DNA of 64,000 nt. It comes from Tetragenococcus solitarius NBRC 100494. GTDB taxonomy: Bacteria > Bacillota > Bacilli > Lactobacillales > Enterococcaceae. Below are positions 1-6,875 of the stretch, piece after piece. The notes beneath the pieces are model-generated. The model worked only from the letters and a program-made list of their open reading frames with translations. It was not told where the DNA came from and did no database searches. Made by a program: the position numbers and the translations under genes. Position 1 is the stretch's first letter. The number at the start of each line of letters is the position of its first letter. The DNA lies in the NCBI RefSeq assembly GCF_001544195.1, contig NZ_BCPY01000002.1, positions 1-64,000 on the forward strand. Direction: 5' to 3'.

Positions 1-46
1 AAATTTTGGTTTAACGTTTTTTACAAGTAAAAAAGGAGTTTCTATA

Positions 47-541
47 ATGTCGACCTTAATTATTTTAAGAGGGAATTCGGGCTCTGGAAAAACAACGATC
101 GCTCACGATTTGCAAAAAGAATTTAAAGCTGGAAGTCTGCTGGTAATTTCTCAGGATTTAATTCGTAGAGAAATGTTAGGAGTAAAAGATCGTCCGAATA
201 ACTTAGCTATTCATTTTATAAAAATGAATGCGATATACGGAAAAAGATTTTGTGATTATATTGTAGTAGAAGGAATTACTCCTTCAGCCATTTATCGCGA
301 GATGTTCATTGAATTAGCAAGTGAGTTTCAATCTATTTATCCTTATTATTTTGACCTTCCTTTTGAAGAAACACTAAAACGCCACAATACTAAAGAAAAG
401 GCCCAAGAATACGGAGTGAATGAATTAAAAAAATGGTGGATAGACAAAGATTTTTTACATTTTCCAAATGAGAAAATGATTACTGCAGAGATGAATCAAC
501 AACAAATTATAGACATGATTTTAAAAGACCTAATTTTTTAG
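47..541 (+). CDS. P-loop nucleoside/nucleotide kinase-like protein
   Basis: A 164-residue protein opening with a beta strand and a Walker A loop GNSGSGKT at residues 9-16, followed by SQDLIRREML, the pattern of small AAA_33/zeta-toxin-like P-loop kinases. The substrate cannot be read from the sequence; uridine kinase-like or antibiotic phosphotransferase-like roles are possible. An AAAGGAG Shine-Dalgarno sits 7-8 bases before the ATG. The next gene follows after 28 bases on the same strand with its own Shine-Dalgarno, so the two may be cotranscribed. Nothing looks broken. The kinase fold is well supported; the physiological role is unknown. Confidence 0.75.
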   Translation: MSTLIILRGNSGSGKTTIAHDLQKEFKAGSLLVISQDLIRREMLGVKDRPNNLAIHFIKMNAIYGKRFCDYIVVEGITPSAIYREMFIELASEFQSIYPYYFDLPFEETLKRHNTKEKAQEYGVNELKKWWIDKDFLHFPNEKMITAEMNQQQIIDMILKDLIF

Positions 542-569
542 ATTATCTTACAAAATAGAGAGGTGTTTC

Positions 570-1229
570 ATGTATATGCTAGACTTTGACACTTTAAAGC
601 GATATATGGATTACAATAACCAACAATATATTGCTCCAGACAAAGCAGGAGATAGAAAACTTGAAATGGAGACGTTTAAAAAAACTGGTCAGCAAGCTCG
701 AGTAGTCTTTCAGCAAATAATTAAACTCGTTGAAGATCAATTTGAAAATGTGAAAGCCCAGAAAGTTAGCAGCTGGATGAACCAAGCACAAAAGGCAACA
801 CCGCTTTTTTTCTGCTATTTCTTTTCAGAAGAAACTGAACTATATGAGCCAACATTTGCCATTCGCTTATTCTATGATAGTGAAAGTGAAACTGTAGGTC
901 TTTCAACTGAACTCAGTTTTATTGAAAGATATGCAACAAAAGTGTCTCCTAAATTACAAAATAAAGTCTTAAATGTACCATTAAAAAATCCAGTTTACTT
1001 TGCTATACGGGGGAAAACTCCAGAAACAGATGCCTTTGCAGGAGATTCAATCATTCAAAATTTGCCCCAAAAAATCGAAGAGGGCGAAGTGAGAAAAATT
1101 CTGGTAAAATATGACATTCCAGACATTCAGCGATATCAAAAATTAGAAGACCTAGTAAAACAAATCTTATCAGGTTTTGATTACCTAAAACCCTATTATG
1201 ATGAAACAAGAAACACACAAATTAAATAA
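570..1229 (+). CDS. hypothetical protein, 219 aa
   Basis: A complete frame of 219 codons with GAGAGGTG a few bases before the ATG. I do not recognise the family. The product is soluble (no membrane segment or signal peptide), mixed alpha/beta, rich in Lys and Glu, with a central strand-rich part (roughly residues 75-150) and a helical C-terminus. It lies between a P-loop kinase gene and a D-2-hydroxyacid dehydrogenase gene, all on the plus strand and closely spaced, so cotranscription is likely. Coding status is supported by length, codon use like its neighbours and the Shine-Dalgarno; no function is proposed. Confidence 0.7.
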   Translation: MYMLDFDTLKRYMDYNNQQYIAPDKAGDRKLEMETFKKTGQQARVVFQQIIKLVEDQFENVKAQKVSSWMNQAQKATPLFFCYFFSEETELYEPTFAIRLFYDSESETVGLSTELSFIERYATKVSPKLQNKVLNVPLKNPVYFAIRGKTPETDAFAGDSIIQNLPQKIEEGEVRKILVKYDIPDIQRYQKLEDLVKQILSGFDYLKPYYDETRNTQIK

Positions 1230-1279
1230 ACAATAGAGAGAATGTGAAAGTTAAATTTTCCATTTGGGAGGTATAATAA

Positions 1280-2245
1280 ATGAAAATTGTCGTTTTAGAC
1301 GGCTACTCTTTAAATCCTGGTGATATTGATTGGAGACCACTAAAAGAAATTGGAGAATGCGAGATCTATGATAGGACGTCATTTACTGATAAAAAAGAAA
1401 TCTTACAACGAATCGGTGACGCACGAATCGTTTTGACGAATAAGACACCTTTGGATGAAGAGGTTCTTAACGCTGCTCCTAATTTAGAATATATAGGTGT
1501 TTTAGCTACGGGTTATAATATTATCGATATTGATGTGGCAGCTAAAGCTGGGATTATAGTAACTAACGTTCCGTCATATGGAACAGAGGCGGTAGCTCAA
1601 TTCACCTTCGCTTTATTGTTGGAAATCACGAGTCAAGTCGGTTTACACAATCATCTGGTACACCAAGGACAATGGTCGAGCAATCCTGACTTTAGCTTCT
1701 TTGCTGCACCTCTGACAGAACTACAAGGAAAGACACTGGGATTGGTTGGATTTGGACGAATTGCACAAAAAGTTGCTGAAATTGGTCATGCGTTTGGAAT
1801 GAAGGTTATCTTTTATAACCATCGTCCTAAAAATAGTAAATATGAATGGTTACAACAAGTTAGCCTAGATGAACTGTTAATCCAGTCTGATGTCGTTAGC
1901 TTACATGTACCACAAACTCCTGATACAAAAGAGTTGGTTAACCGTTCTTCACTACAAAAAATGAAGAATACCGCGATTTTGATTAATACTGCGCGTGGTG
2001 GTTTGATCAATGAAGCAGACCTTGCTGAGGCGTTGAACAACGAACAACTTACTGCAGCAGCCATGGACGTAGCACAACATGAACCAATCAATGAAGATAG
2101 TCCTTTATTAACGGCTAAAAATTGTTACGTTACACCACATATAGCTTGGGCTCCAAAGGAAACAAGAGAGCGATTATTAGATATTGTCGTTAGCAATTTA
2201 AAAGAATTTCTAGCGGGTCGAAAGCAAAATACAGTGACTAGCTAG
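1280..2245 (+). CDS. D-2-hydroxyacid dehydrogenase (NAD-dependent)
   Basis: A cytosolic NAD(P)-dependent 2-hydroxyacid dehydrogenase of 321 residues, the usual length. The Rossmann glycine loop GFGRIAQ is at about residues 157-163. The expected catalytic trio is present: Arg239 in NTARGG, Glu268 in AQHEPI, and His287 in TPHIAW. The hydrophobic TGYN motif near residue 77 also fits. The closest described relatives are glycerate dehydrogenase/hydroxypyruvate reductase types, but substrate (glyoxylate, hydroxypyruvate, or a branched 2-keto acid) cannot be set from sequence alone. A strong GGGAGGT Shine-Dalgarno precedes the ATG. A hairpin with a U-run directly follows the stop codon. Confidence 0.9.
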   Translation: MKIVVLDGYSLNPGDIDWRPLKEIGECEIYDRTSFTDKKEILQRIGDARIVLTNKTPLDEEVLNAAPNLEYIGVLATGYNIIDIDVAAKAGIIVTNVPSYGTEAVAQFTFALLLEITSQVGLHNHLVHQGQWSSNPDFSFFAAPLTELQGKTLGLVGFGRIAQKVAEIGHAFGMKVIFYNHRPKNSKYEWLQQVSLDELLIQSDVVSLHVPQTPDTKELVNRSSLQKMKNTAILINTARGGLINEADLAEALNNEQLTAAAMDVAQHEPINEDSPLLTAKNCYVTPHIAWAPKETRERLLDIVVSNLKEFLAGRKQNTVTS

Positions 2246-2253
2246 GAAGTAAC

Positions 2254-2298
2254 AAAAAATAAGTAAGAAAGTATTTCAGCTTTCTTGCTTATTTTTTG
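2254..2298 (+). terminator. intrinsic terminator after the dehydrogenase gene
   Basis: An 18-base stem (2254-2271 with 2280-2297, one G-T pair) closes an 8-base loop. The 3' arm ends in a run of T, so it terminates plus-strand transcripts; the A-run on the 5' side means it could also act on the minus strand. Confidence 0.8.
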
Positions 2299-2384
2299 TG
2301 AATTTTCAATTGAATTGCAGTTCGTTTTATTGTAACGTTATCACTAAGTTGTTTTTATCAGTAGTAAGTAGAGGAGTGGATTTA

Positions 2385-2684
2385 GTGTTTCGAAAAAGAA
2401 AAGAGGTCTCTTTTAAACAAGTTTTTTGGACAAGTGCATTTCTAATAATGATTTATTTTCTTTTTCAACCATTTCATTGGATAAATTTGATAGAAATATT
2501 ATTTATCCTATTCGTTATCATTCCAGTTGTTTATTACTTTAGTAATGAACGTAGTTTTAAAGCAATTTCTTTTGAAAATAAAGCATATTTTGAGGGCGTT
2601 AGTACTTTTTTTATATTGTTAACCACTGTATTGATCATTTTGATTACGGTGTTAATTAGTACTTTTGCACCTAATTTACTTTGA
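2385..2684 (+). CDS. small integral membrane protein, 99 aa
   Basis: A small, very hydrophobic protein of unknown function with three probable membrane segments: about residues 9-27 (beginning VFWTSAFLIMIYFLF), 30-50 (IEILFILFVIIPVVYYF) and 72-95. A longer frame runs up to a GTG at 2298, but that start lies inside the preceding terminator; AGAGGAG at 2370-2376 points to the GTG at 2385, giving VFRKRKE (positive-inside). It sits between a terminator and an EbsC/YbaK-type gene. I do not recognise the family, and expression is inferred from the ribosome binding site only. Confidence 0.55.
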   Translation: MFRKRKEVSFKQVFWTSAFLIMIYFLFQPFHWINLIEILFILFVIIPVVYYFSNERSFKAISFENKAYFEGVSTFFILLTTVLIILITVLISTFAPNLL

Positions 2685-2721
2685 TAAAATAGGATAAGAT
2701 GATGAAAGGTAGGAATGTTTT

Positions 2722-3189
2722 ATGTCTTTAGAGCGTGTAAAAAGTTATTTTGCAACACTAGGAATGGAAAATCGCGTGAAAGTTTTGAATGGATCTAGTG
2801 CTACAGTGGAACAAGCCGCCCAAACATTAGGTTGCAAGCCTGAAAAAATCGCTAAAACAATGTCCTTTTCATTGGACAAAAGTAAAAATATTCTTATCGT
2901 GATGGCAGGAGATGCTAGAGTTGATAATAAAAAATATAAATCTTTTTTTGGAAAAAGGGCGAAAATGATTCCAAAAGATTCCGTTGAGGAAGCTATTGGA
3001 CATTCACCCGGAGGCGTCTGTCCTTTTGCGATCAATACTGATGTAGATGTATATCTAGACAGATCACTAGAAAATTTTGACTGGATTTATCCCGCAGCGG
3101 GTGATAGTCAAAGCGCAGTAGAGTTAACGCCTAACGAATTAGAAAAATATTCATCTGCTAAAGAGTGGATAGATGTAGCAAAAGATTGA
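2722..3189 (+). CDS. YbaK/EbsC-type aminoacyl-tRNA deacylase-associated protein
   Basis: A 155-residue cytosolic protein of the YbaK/ProX fold, which hydrolyses mischarged aminoacyl-tRNAs (typically Ala- or Cys-tRNA-Pro). Family hallmarks are KIAKTMSF (conserved Lys of the active pocket), the DARVDNKKYK stretch, and the GHSPGGVCPFA loop. Length matches stand-alone family members. AAAGGTAGGAA precedes the ATG. It forms a single-gene unit followed by a hairpin at 3219-3260. Specificity towards a given tRNA is not resolved. In enterococci a member of this family is called EbsC. Confidence 0.85.
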   Translation: MSLERVKSYFATLGMENRVKVLNGSSATVEQAAQTLGCKPEKIAKTMSFSLDKSKNILIVMAGDARVDNKKYKSFFGKRAKMIPKDSVEEAIGHSPGGVCPFAINTDVDVYLDRSLENFDWIYPAAGDSQSAVELTPNELEKYSSAKEWIDVAKD

Positions 3190-3218
3190 GAATGATTGAC
3201 AAAGGAACAAAAAAGAAA

Positions 3219-3260
3219 AACAAAGTAGACAATGAATTAATGTTCATTAACTACTTTGTT
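3219..3260. terminator. convergent terminator hairpin
   Basis: A 10-bp stem, AACAAAGTAG at 3219-3228 with CTACTTTGTT at 3251-3260, has a second inner stem at 3231-3236 with 3243-3248. It lies between the plus-strand YbaK-type gene and the minus-strand toxin remnant and can serve both. Confidence 0.65.
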
Positions 3261-3518
3261 ATAATAATTCATCATGTTTGCCGGTGCGGGTGAGAGTAAG
3301 GGAAAGTTTATCGCTGTCAATCCTATAAATGAGCAGTCAATCTTTTTCAATATGCAGTTCACGGAAGCCTTGCCAATTTCCTGTCAGCGCGTGGTCCTTG
3401 TAAATTCTAGTAAGTTCACTTTGGCGTCTGTGAACTAGCAATTCTATAACCCGTTCAAATTTTTTTGGATTATAATGTTTTTTAGTATCTTTTTATAATC
3501 TCTTTTAAAAAGTGGCAT
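3259..3518 (-). pseudogene. decayed YafQ/RelE-type mRNA interferase toxin
   Basis: Directly downstream of the antitoxin gene, the minus strand encodes a clear YafQ-family C-terminal half: HYNPKKFERVIELL, then YKDHALTGNWQGFRELHIEKD, then LLIYRIDSDKLSLTLTRTG, ending KHDELL. It is broken twice. An ATG at 3518 starts MPLFKRDYKKIL in a different frame, so an indel lies between about 3480 and 3500. A TGA at 3337-3339 stands where the family has the Trp of a DWLLIYRI-like motif. Active YafQ-type toxins cleave mRNA in the ribosome; this copy cannot make the full protein. The intact antitoxin upstream shows the pair was once complete. Confidence 0.85.
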
Positions 3519-3522
3519 GTAC

Positions 3523-3798
3523 CTAATCTTCAGCATTTAAACTCTCCATAAGTTCTTTTACTGTATCGAAAGTTTCAAGATTGTCTGAATTTGCTTCCAG
3601 TCTAGCTTGAATATTACCAGGATTTTCTAAATGAGGTTGGAAAGGTATGCTATTTTCCCTTACAGACTGTTTAAGGAAAATGGTGACAGCGGTTGTTAAG
3701 TCCATACCTAGCTCACTGTAAACTTCTTTAGCTTGTTTTTTTAATTCACCGTCAATACGAATGCTTAAACGGCTATCATTACGATTTTTATCACTCAC
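3523..3798 (-). CDS. RelB/DinJ-family antitoxin (toxin partner decayed)
   Basis: A 91-residue ribbon-helix-helix antitoxin. The N-terminus SRLSIRIDGELKKQAKEVY followed by LGMDLTTAVTIFLKQ is the RelB/DinJ DNA-binding and dimerisation signature; the acidic C-terminus would wrap the toxin. The longest frame begins at 3837, but GGAGAG (3805-3810 on the reverse strand) spaced 6 bases from a GTG at 3798 gives the canonical start. Its toxin gene immediately downstream is a pseudogene, leaving an orphan antitoxin. It probably still represses its own promoter through the inverted repeat just upstream. Confidence 0.88.
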   Translation of the reverse strand: MSDKNRNDSRLSIRIDGELKKQAKEVYSELGMDLTTAVTIFLKQSVRENSIPFQPHLENPGNIQARLEANSDNLETFDTVKELMESLNAED

Positions 3799-3829
3799 TT
3801 TGATCTCTCCTTTATTGATAATTCTATTA

Positions 3830-3854
3830 TACACCATTGTACTACCAATGTGTA
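3830..3854. promoter_or_regulatory. inverted repeat/operator and -10 region upstream of the antitoxin
   Basis: ACACCATTG (3831-3839) and CAATGTGTA (3846-3854) form an imperfect palindrome over a 6-base centre. On the minus strand it abuts TATAAT (-10 candidate, about 3825-3832). RelB/DinJ antitoxins usually bind such palindromes to autoregulate; binding here is inferred. Confidence 0.45.
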
Positions 3855-3937
3855 TATATTAGACACATACAATTTGTTAGGATGGAGGGGTTTTTAGCTC
3901 GTTTTATGTTACAACTAGAAAAAATGGAGGAATAACA

Positions 3938-4162
3938 ATGTCATTTGAGGAAATTTTACCAAAATTAAAACAAGGAGAAAAAATTATTCGCGAGGGTTAG
4001 AGTGGTTTTGAATTATATGTGACTCTGGTTTCAGAAGAAGAATACGATGGTTGTCCAGTGACTCCTTATTTTTTGATTAAAACAGCTGATGAGGGTTTTT
4101 CAAGCTTTGCACCAACTGTTTGCGATCTTTTAGCTGAGGATTGGAAAGTTGTGAAAGCATGA
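3938..4162 (+). pseudogene. Tad2/DUF2829-like protein gene interrupted by an amber codon
   Basis: A frame with a strong GGAGG at 3927-3930 reads MSFEEILPKLKQGEKIIREG, then TAG at 3998-4000, then continues in frame as SGFELYVTLVSEEEYDG to the end DLLAEDWKVVKA and TGA at 4160-4162. The start (xxxALxxLKxGxKVxREGW) and the end (DLLAEDWxVV) match the DUF2829 family, renamed for Thoeris anti-defence protein Tad2, which binds cyclic nucleotide signals. The family has a conserved Trp where the TAG stands (TGG to TAG). The rest of the frame is uninterrupted, so the loss looks recent. The stop overlaps the ATG of the following SDR gene, implying an old two-gene unit. Confidence 0.75.
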
Positions 4163-4899
4163 GTGAGTTTCAGGGTAAAGTTGTTTTTATTACAGGTGCT
4201 GCTTCAGGAATTGGTTATGCACAGGCGACCAAATTTTTAGAAGCCGGTAGTTTCGTATTTGGTGTGGATGTTCAGACGGACTTTGGTAAGCTGAGCGACG
4301 ACTCGCATTTTCAATCGTTTTCTGGAGACCTAACCCAAGTAAATATTTGTCAAAAAGCGGTTTTAGTTTGTCAGCAGCACTTTGGCGATATTGAGATTTT
4401 ATTGAATACTGCTGGAATTTTAGATGCCTATCAAACAATTGAAGAAACTGATATCAACTTGTGGCAAAAAGTGCTAGCAACTAATTTAACGAGTATGTTT
4501 GTCATAACTAAAGAAATCATTCCACAGATGATAAAAAAACCCTCTGGAACAATTATTAACATGGCATCAGTGGCAAGTTTTGTTGCTGGGGGCGGCGGTA
4601 TCGCCTATACTTCAGCTAAACATGCAATTGCTGGCTTTACGAAACAATTAGCGTTAGATTATGCAGAAAAAGGACTTCATATCAATGGCATTGCGCCAGG
4701 AGCAATTCAAACGCCAATGAATGCTGCAGATTTTAAAGGCGATGGTACGATGGCCCAATGGGTAGCTGACGAAACGCCTGCTAAACGTTGGGCACAACCT
4801 GAAGAAGTTGCTTCAGTGACATTATTTTTAGCCAGTGAAAGCTCTAGTTATATGCAGGGAACGATTCTGCCAGTCGATGGTGGTTGGTTGTTAAAATAA
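4159..4899 (+). CDS. short-chain dehydrogenase/reductase (SDR)
   Basis: A classical SDR of 246 residues with the cofactor motif TGAASGIG (residues 12-19), NTAG (83-86) and the catalytic set Ser137, Tyr150 and Lys154 (YTSAK). The C-terminus ASESSSYMQGTILPVDGGW is typical of FabG-like oxidoreductases. The frame extends upstream to 4141, but the ATG at 4159 overlaps the stop of the preceding Tad2-like gene (ATGA) and gives the normal N-terminus MSEFQGKVVFITG. Translational coupling to the broken upstream gene might lower its expression. The substrate is unknown; a 3-oxoacyl-ACP reductase-like or sugar alcohol dehydrogenase role is possible. Confidence 0.88.
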   Translation: MSEFQGKVVFITGAASGIGYAQATKFLEAGSFVFGVDVQTDFGKLSDDSHFQSFSGDLTQVNICQKAVLVCQQHFGDIEILLNTAGILDAYQTIEETDINLWQKVLATNLTSMFVITKEIIPQMIKKPSGTIINMASVASFVAGGGGIAYTSAKHAIAGFTKQLALDYAEKGLHINGIAPGAIQTPMNAADFKGDGTMAQWVADETPAKRWAQPEEVASVTLFLASESSSYMQGTILPVDGGWLLK

Positions 4900-4906
4900 A
4901 AATAGC

Positions 4907-4934
4907 TTGCAAATTGAGCCTTTTTCGTTATCAT
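4907..4934 (+). promoter_or_regulatory. candidate promoter for queT
   Basis: TTGCAA at 4907-4912 and TATCAT at 4929-4934 are separated by 16 bases, immediately upstream of the riboswitch-like leader. It begins just after the SDR stop codon. Confidence 0.45.
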
Positions 4935-4949
4935 GGAACTAGTGGTTTT

Positions 4950-5015
4950 CCACACTGCGACACTTCAATCCTTTGGTCGCAGTTATTACCAAGGGCAAAC
5001 CCTTGCAAAGGAGAA
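4950..5015 (+). ncRNA. preQ1-II (COG4708-type) riboswitch
   Basis: Upstream of queT the leader forms stem CTGCGAC (4955-4961) with GTCGCAG (4976-4982), then TTATTAC, then stem CAAGGG (4990-4995) with CCCTTG (5000-5005). CCTTTG in the first loop is complementary to CAAAGG at 5006-5011, which is the Shine-Dalgarno of queT. A pseudoknot that ties up the Shine-Dalgarno is the known mechanism of preQ1-II riboswitches, which occur in Lactobacillales before COG4708 (QueT) genes. Ligand preQ1 would shut translation. Confidence 0.85.
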
Positions 5016-5021
5016 GAAGAA

Positions 5022-5531
5022 ATGAATAAAGAAAAAGCACATTCAGTTACTCACTGGACAACACAAGAAGTAGCCAAAATGGCATTGGTAACAAGTTTAT
5101 ACGTAGTCGTAACAGTTGTATTATCTGTCATTAGTTTTGGTGCAGTGCAAATTCGGTTATCTGAGATGTTCAATTTTTTAGCATTGTACAATAAACAGTA
5201 CATTTGGGCAATTACATTGGGTGTTGCTATCGCCAATCTCTCCTCACCGAATGGCTTATTAGATGTTGTCGTTGGAAGTGTAAGCACGTTTTTAATATTG
5301 GTTGTTAACCATCAATTAACAAAATATCTTCAAAATATGAAATACAAAATGGTCATTACTGCGATTGTCTTTGCACTTTCAATGTTTACAGTTGCTGGAC
5401 AATTAACGTTTTTGTATGATTTACCGTTCTTTTATAATTGGTTAATTATCGGCATTGGTGAATTGCTTTCAATGACGGTGGGTGGCATCATTATCTATTT
5501 TATCGGAGAAAAGGTCGATTTAACGAAATAA
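5022..5531 (+). CDS. queT: QueT-family preQ1/queuosine precursor transporter
   Basis: A 169-residue integral membrane protein, the S-component-like QueT (COG4708) that imports a queuosine precursor through an ECF-type transporter. Five to six membrane segments are visible, with the family stretch FGAVQIRLSEMFNFLALYN and the SSPNGLLDVVVGS loop. An open frame extends back to 4884 but would translate the riboswitch; the ATG at 5022, 8 bases after CAAAGGAG, is the right start. Regulation by the preQ1-II element directly upstream fits the predicted cargo. The gene stands alone. Confidence 0.9.
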   Translation: MNKEKAHSVTHWTTQEVAKMALVTSLYVVVTVVLSVISFGAVQIRLSEMFNFLALYNKQYIWAITLGVAIANLSSPNGLLDVVVGSVSTFLILVVNHQLTKYLQNMKYKMVITAIVFALSMFTVAGQLTFLYDLPFFYNWLIIGIGELLSMTVGGIIIYFIGEKVDLTK

Positions 5532-5556
5532 CTTTTTTGTTGAATAAGGGGAGGGG

Positions 5557-5663
5557 ATTGTAAGAGTTGATAAAAAGTTAGCCGATGAAGCACAAAATAT
5601 TTTTACTGAAGATTTAGCTGACGCAATTTAGATGAAATGTTTAAAGATATTTTAGAAGGTTAG
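5557..5663 (+). pseudogene. remnant of a RelB/DinJ-type antitoxin gene
   Basis: After AAGGGGAGGGG the sequence reads ATT GTA AGA GTT GAT AAA, i.e. VRVDKKLADEAQNIFTEDL, the typical N-terminus of a DinJ antitoxin with the ATG changed to ATT and the middle helix (LGLDxSTAINIF) lost. After a frameshift a short acidic tail DEMFKDILEG ends at TAG 5661-5663. This is too short to be functional and is not translated from a normal start. It lies just before an intact DinJ-like gene. Confidence 0.5.
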
Positions 5664-5702
5664 TTTATATTTTTTAATGAGGGTGGAGGGGAGGCAATAA
5701 TT

Positions 5703-5912
5703 ATGAAAGAAATAATTAAAATACCAATCAATAAAGAGGATGAAGCGTTAATTGCTCAAGCGGAAAAAATCTTAACAGACTTAGGTTTAGATCGTTCTAC
5801 GGCATTAACAGTTTTTTACAGCCAAGTTGTACTACATAAAGGACTGCCATTTGAAATAGACCTAACCGACTTCAAACGAGAAACCGATTCAGGTAATGAA
5901 AGTTCAAAATGA
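5703..5912 (+). CDS. RelB/DinJ-family antitoxin-like protein overlapping a recombinase gene
   Basis: A 69-residue protein with the RelB/DinJ ribbon-helix-helix pattern: IIKIPINKEDEALIAQAEKI followed by LGLDRSTALTVFYSQ. The C-terminal toxin-wrapping tail is short. GAGGGGAGG lies 10 bases before the ATG. No toxin gene follows; instead the stop codon overlaps the ATG of a tyrosine recombinase (ATGA), suggesting translational coupling. It may act as a small DNA-binding partner or repressor for the recombinase unit, or as an antitoxin for a toxin elsewhere; both are inference. Confidence 0.75.
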   Translation: MKEIIKIPINKEDEALIAQAEKILTDLGLDRSTALTVFYSQVVLHKGLPFEIDLTDFKRETDSGNESSK

Positions 5913-6799
5913 AAAATTCTACACTTATTAATTATTATTTAATGAATCAACGAAAAAGAAAGCTTTCTAAAGCAACGATTGAATCAACAAAAAGAATATT
6001 GTTTGAATTCAATTCTTATCTATCCTTAAAAGAAGACATGATCGTACCAAAGAAAGAACAATATAATTATTTAGAATCCATGTGGCTTAAAAATAGCAAA
6101 AGTACAGTTTATAGTAAAACAAATATCATTTCTAATTTTTTAGATTTTTATGTATATCGGAATATCATAAAAGAAAATCCTTTTGCTTATACAGATATTC
6201 ATTACCATCATCAACCTTCGAATGATATTTTATACAAAGAGGAATTATTAGCTTTTCTTACTGAAATAGATGATGACAAAAATCTTACGTTTCCTGATCG
6301 TTATTTATTAAACATGTTTATTGCAACTGTAGCAAAAACAAATGAAATCCTTAGTTTAAAAGCAGATAAAATAGAGTTAGAAAATGAAAGTATTTATTTT
6401 TACGTTCCAAAAGATAACCGTTTTCTTATTGGAAATAACTATTTATACGAGCAATACGATAATTATTTTTATTTTCGGAAAACTAGAATGAAAAAATTTA
6501 AACAAAAACATGATCATCTATTAATTACAAACAAAGGCGCAAAGGTTACTTTTTATCATGTTACTAAATTATTTCGTGAAATCAGTGAGCATTATCAAAT
6601 CAAGATTAGTCCATTGAAATTAAGAAGAAGTATGATTGCTTATTTAATAAACCAGAAGATGGATATTCTATATCTTAAAGTATTACTTGGTCATAAAAGC
6701 GTAAGCTCAACAAATTATTACACGCAACTAAGATATGAAACATTACGAGAAGCAATTTATGATTATTTACCTAGAGGAAGGAAAAAAATCGATGAATAA
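5909..6799 (+). CDS. divergent tyrosine recombinase/integrase-like protein
   Basis: A 296-residue protein with an N-terminal SAM-like core-binding domain (residues about 5-95) and a C-terminal phage-integrase-type catalytic domain. The late motifs are clear: LRRS with Arg239, LLGHKSVSSTNYYT with His262 and the nucleophile Tyr271. Two of the classical residues are not canonical: the box I position expected to be Arg is Lys143 (AKTNEILSLK), and the HxxR His is Leu236 (PLKLRR). It may be inactive or a divergent subfamily. It overlaps the upstream antitoxin-like gene. Local AT content is higher than in the flanks, consistent with acquired DNA, but no attachment-site duplication was found. Confidence 0.75.
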   Translation: MKNSTLINYYLMNQRKRKLSKATIESTKRILFEFNSYLSLKEDMIVPKKEQYNYLESMWLKNSKSTVYSKTNIISNFLDFYVYRNIIKENPFAYTDIHYHHQPSNDILYKEELLAFLTEIDDDKNLTFPDRYLLNMFIATVAKTNEILSLKADKIELENESIYFYVPKDNRFLIGNNYLYEQYDNYFYFRKTRMKKFKQKHDHLLITNKGAKVTFYHVTKLFREISEHYQIKISPLKLRRSMIAYLINQKMDILYLKVLLGHKSVSSTNYYTQLRYETLREAIYDYLPRGRKKIDE

Positions 6800-6845
6800 C
6801 AAATATAAGTTTAAGAAAAGGGACAATAAATATGTTTTATACTAA

Positions 6846-6875
6846 GTAAACTAGAAATTTTATATTCTAGTTTAC
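6846..6875. repeat. perfect 11-bp inverted repeat after the recombinase gene
   Basis: GTAAACTAGAA (6846-6856) and TTCTAGTTTAC (6865-6875) flank an 8-base centre. It could be the terminator of the recombinase gene, though the following ATAATATATATTATAC is not a clean U-run, or a recombinase binding site. Confidence 0.6.

Noticed and set aside
2298-2384. Use of the GTG at 2298 for the small membrane protein
   Set aside because: The start would lie in the 3' arm of the preceding terminator; AGAGGAG supports the GTG at 2385.
3998-4000. Programmed readthrough or pyrrolysine at the TAG in the Tad2-like gene
   Set aside because: No stimulatory context or pylS/pylT evidence is seen; the position is Trp in the family, so a TGG to TAG mutation is simplest.
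6846-6875. Reading the 11-bp palindrome as an integration (att) site
   Set aside because: No second copy or direct duplication was found around the recombinase gene; a terminator or simple hairpin explains it equally well.
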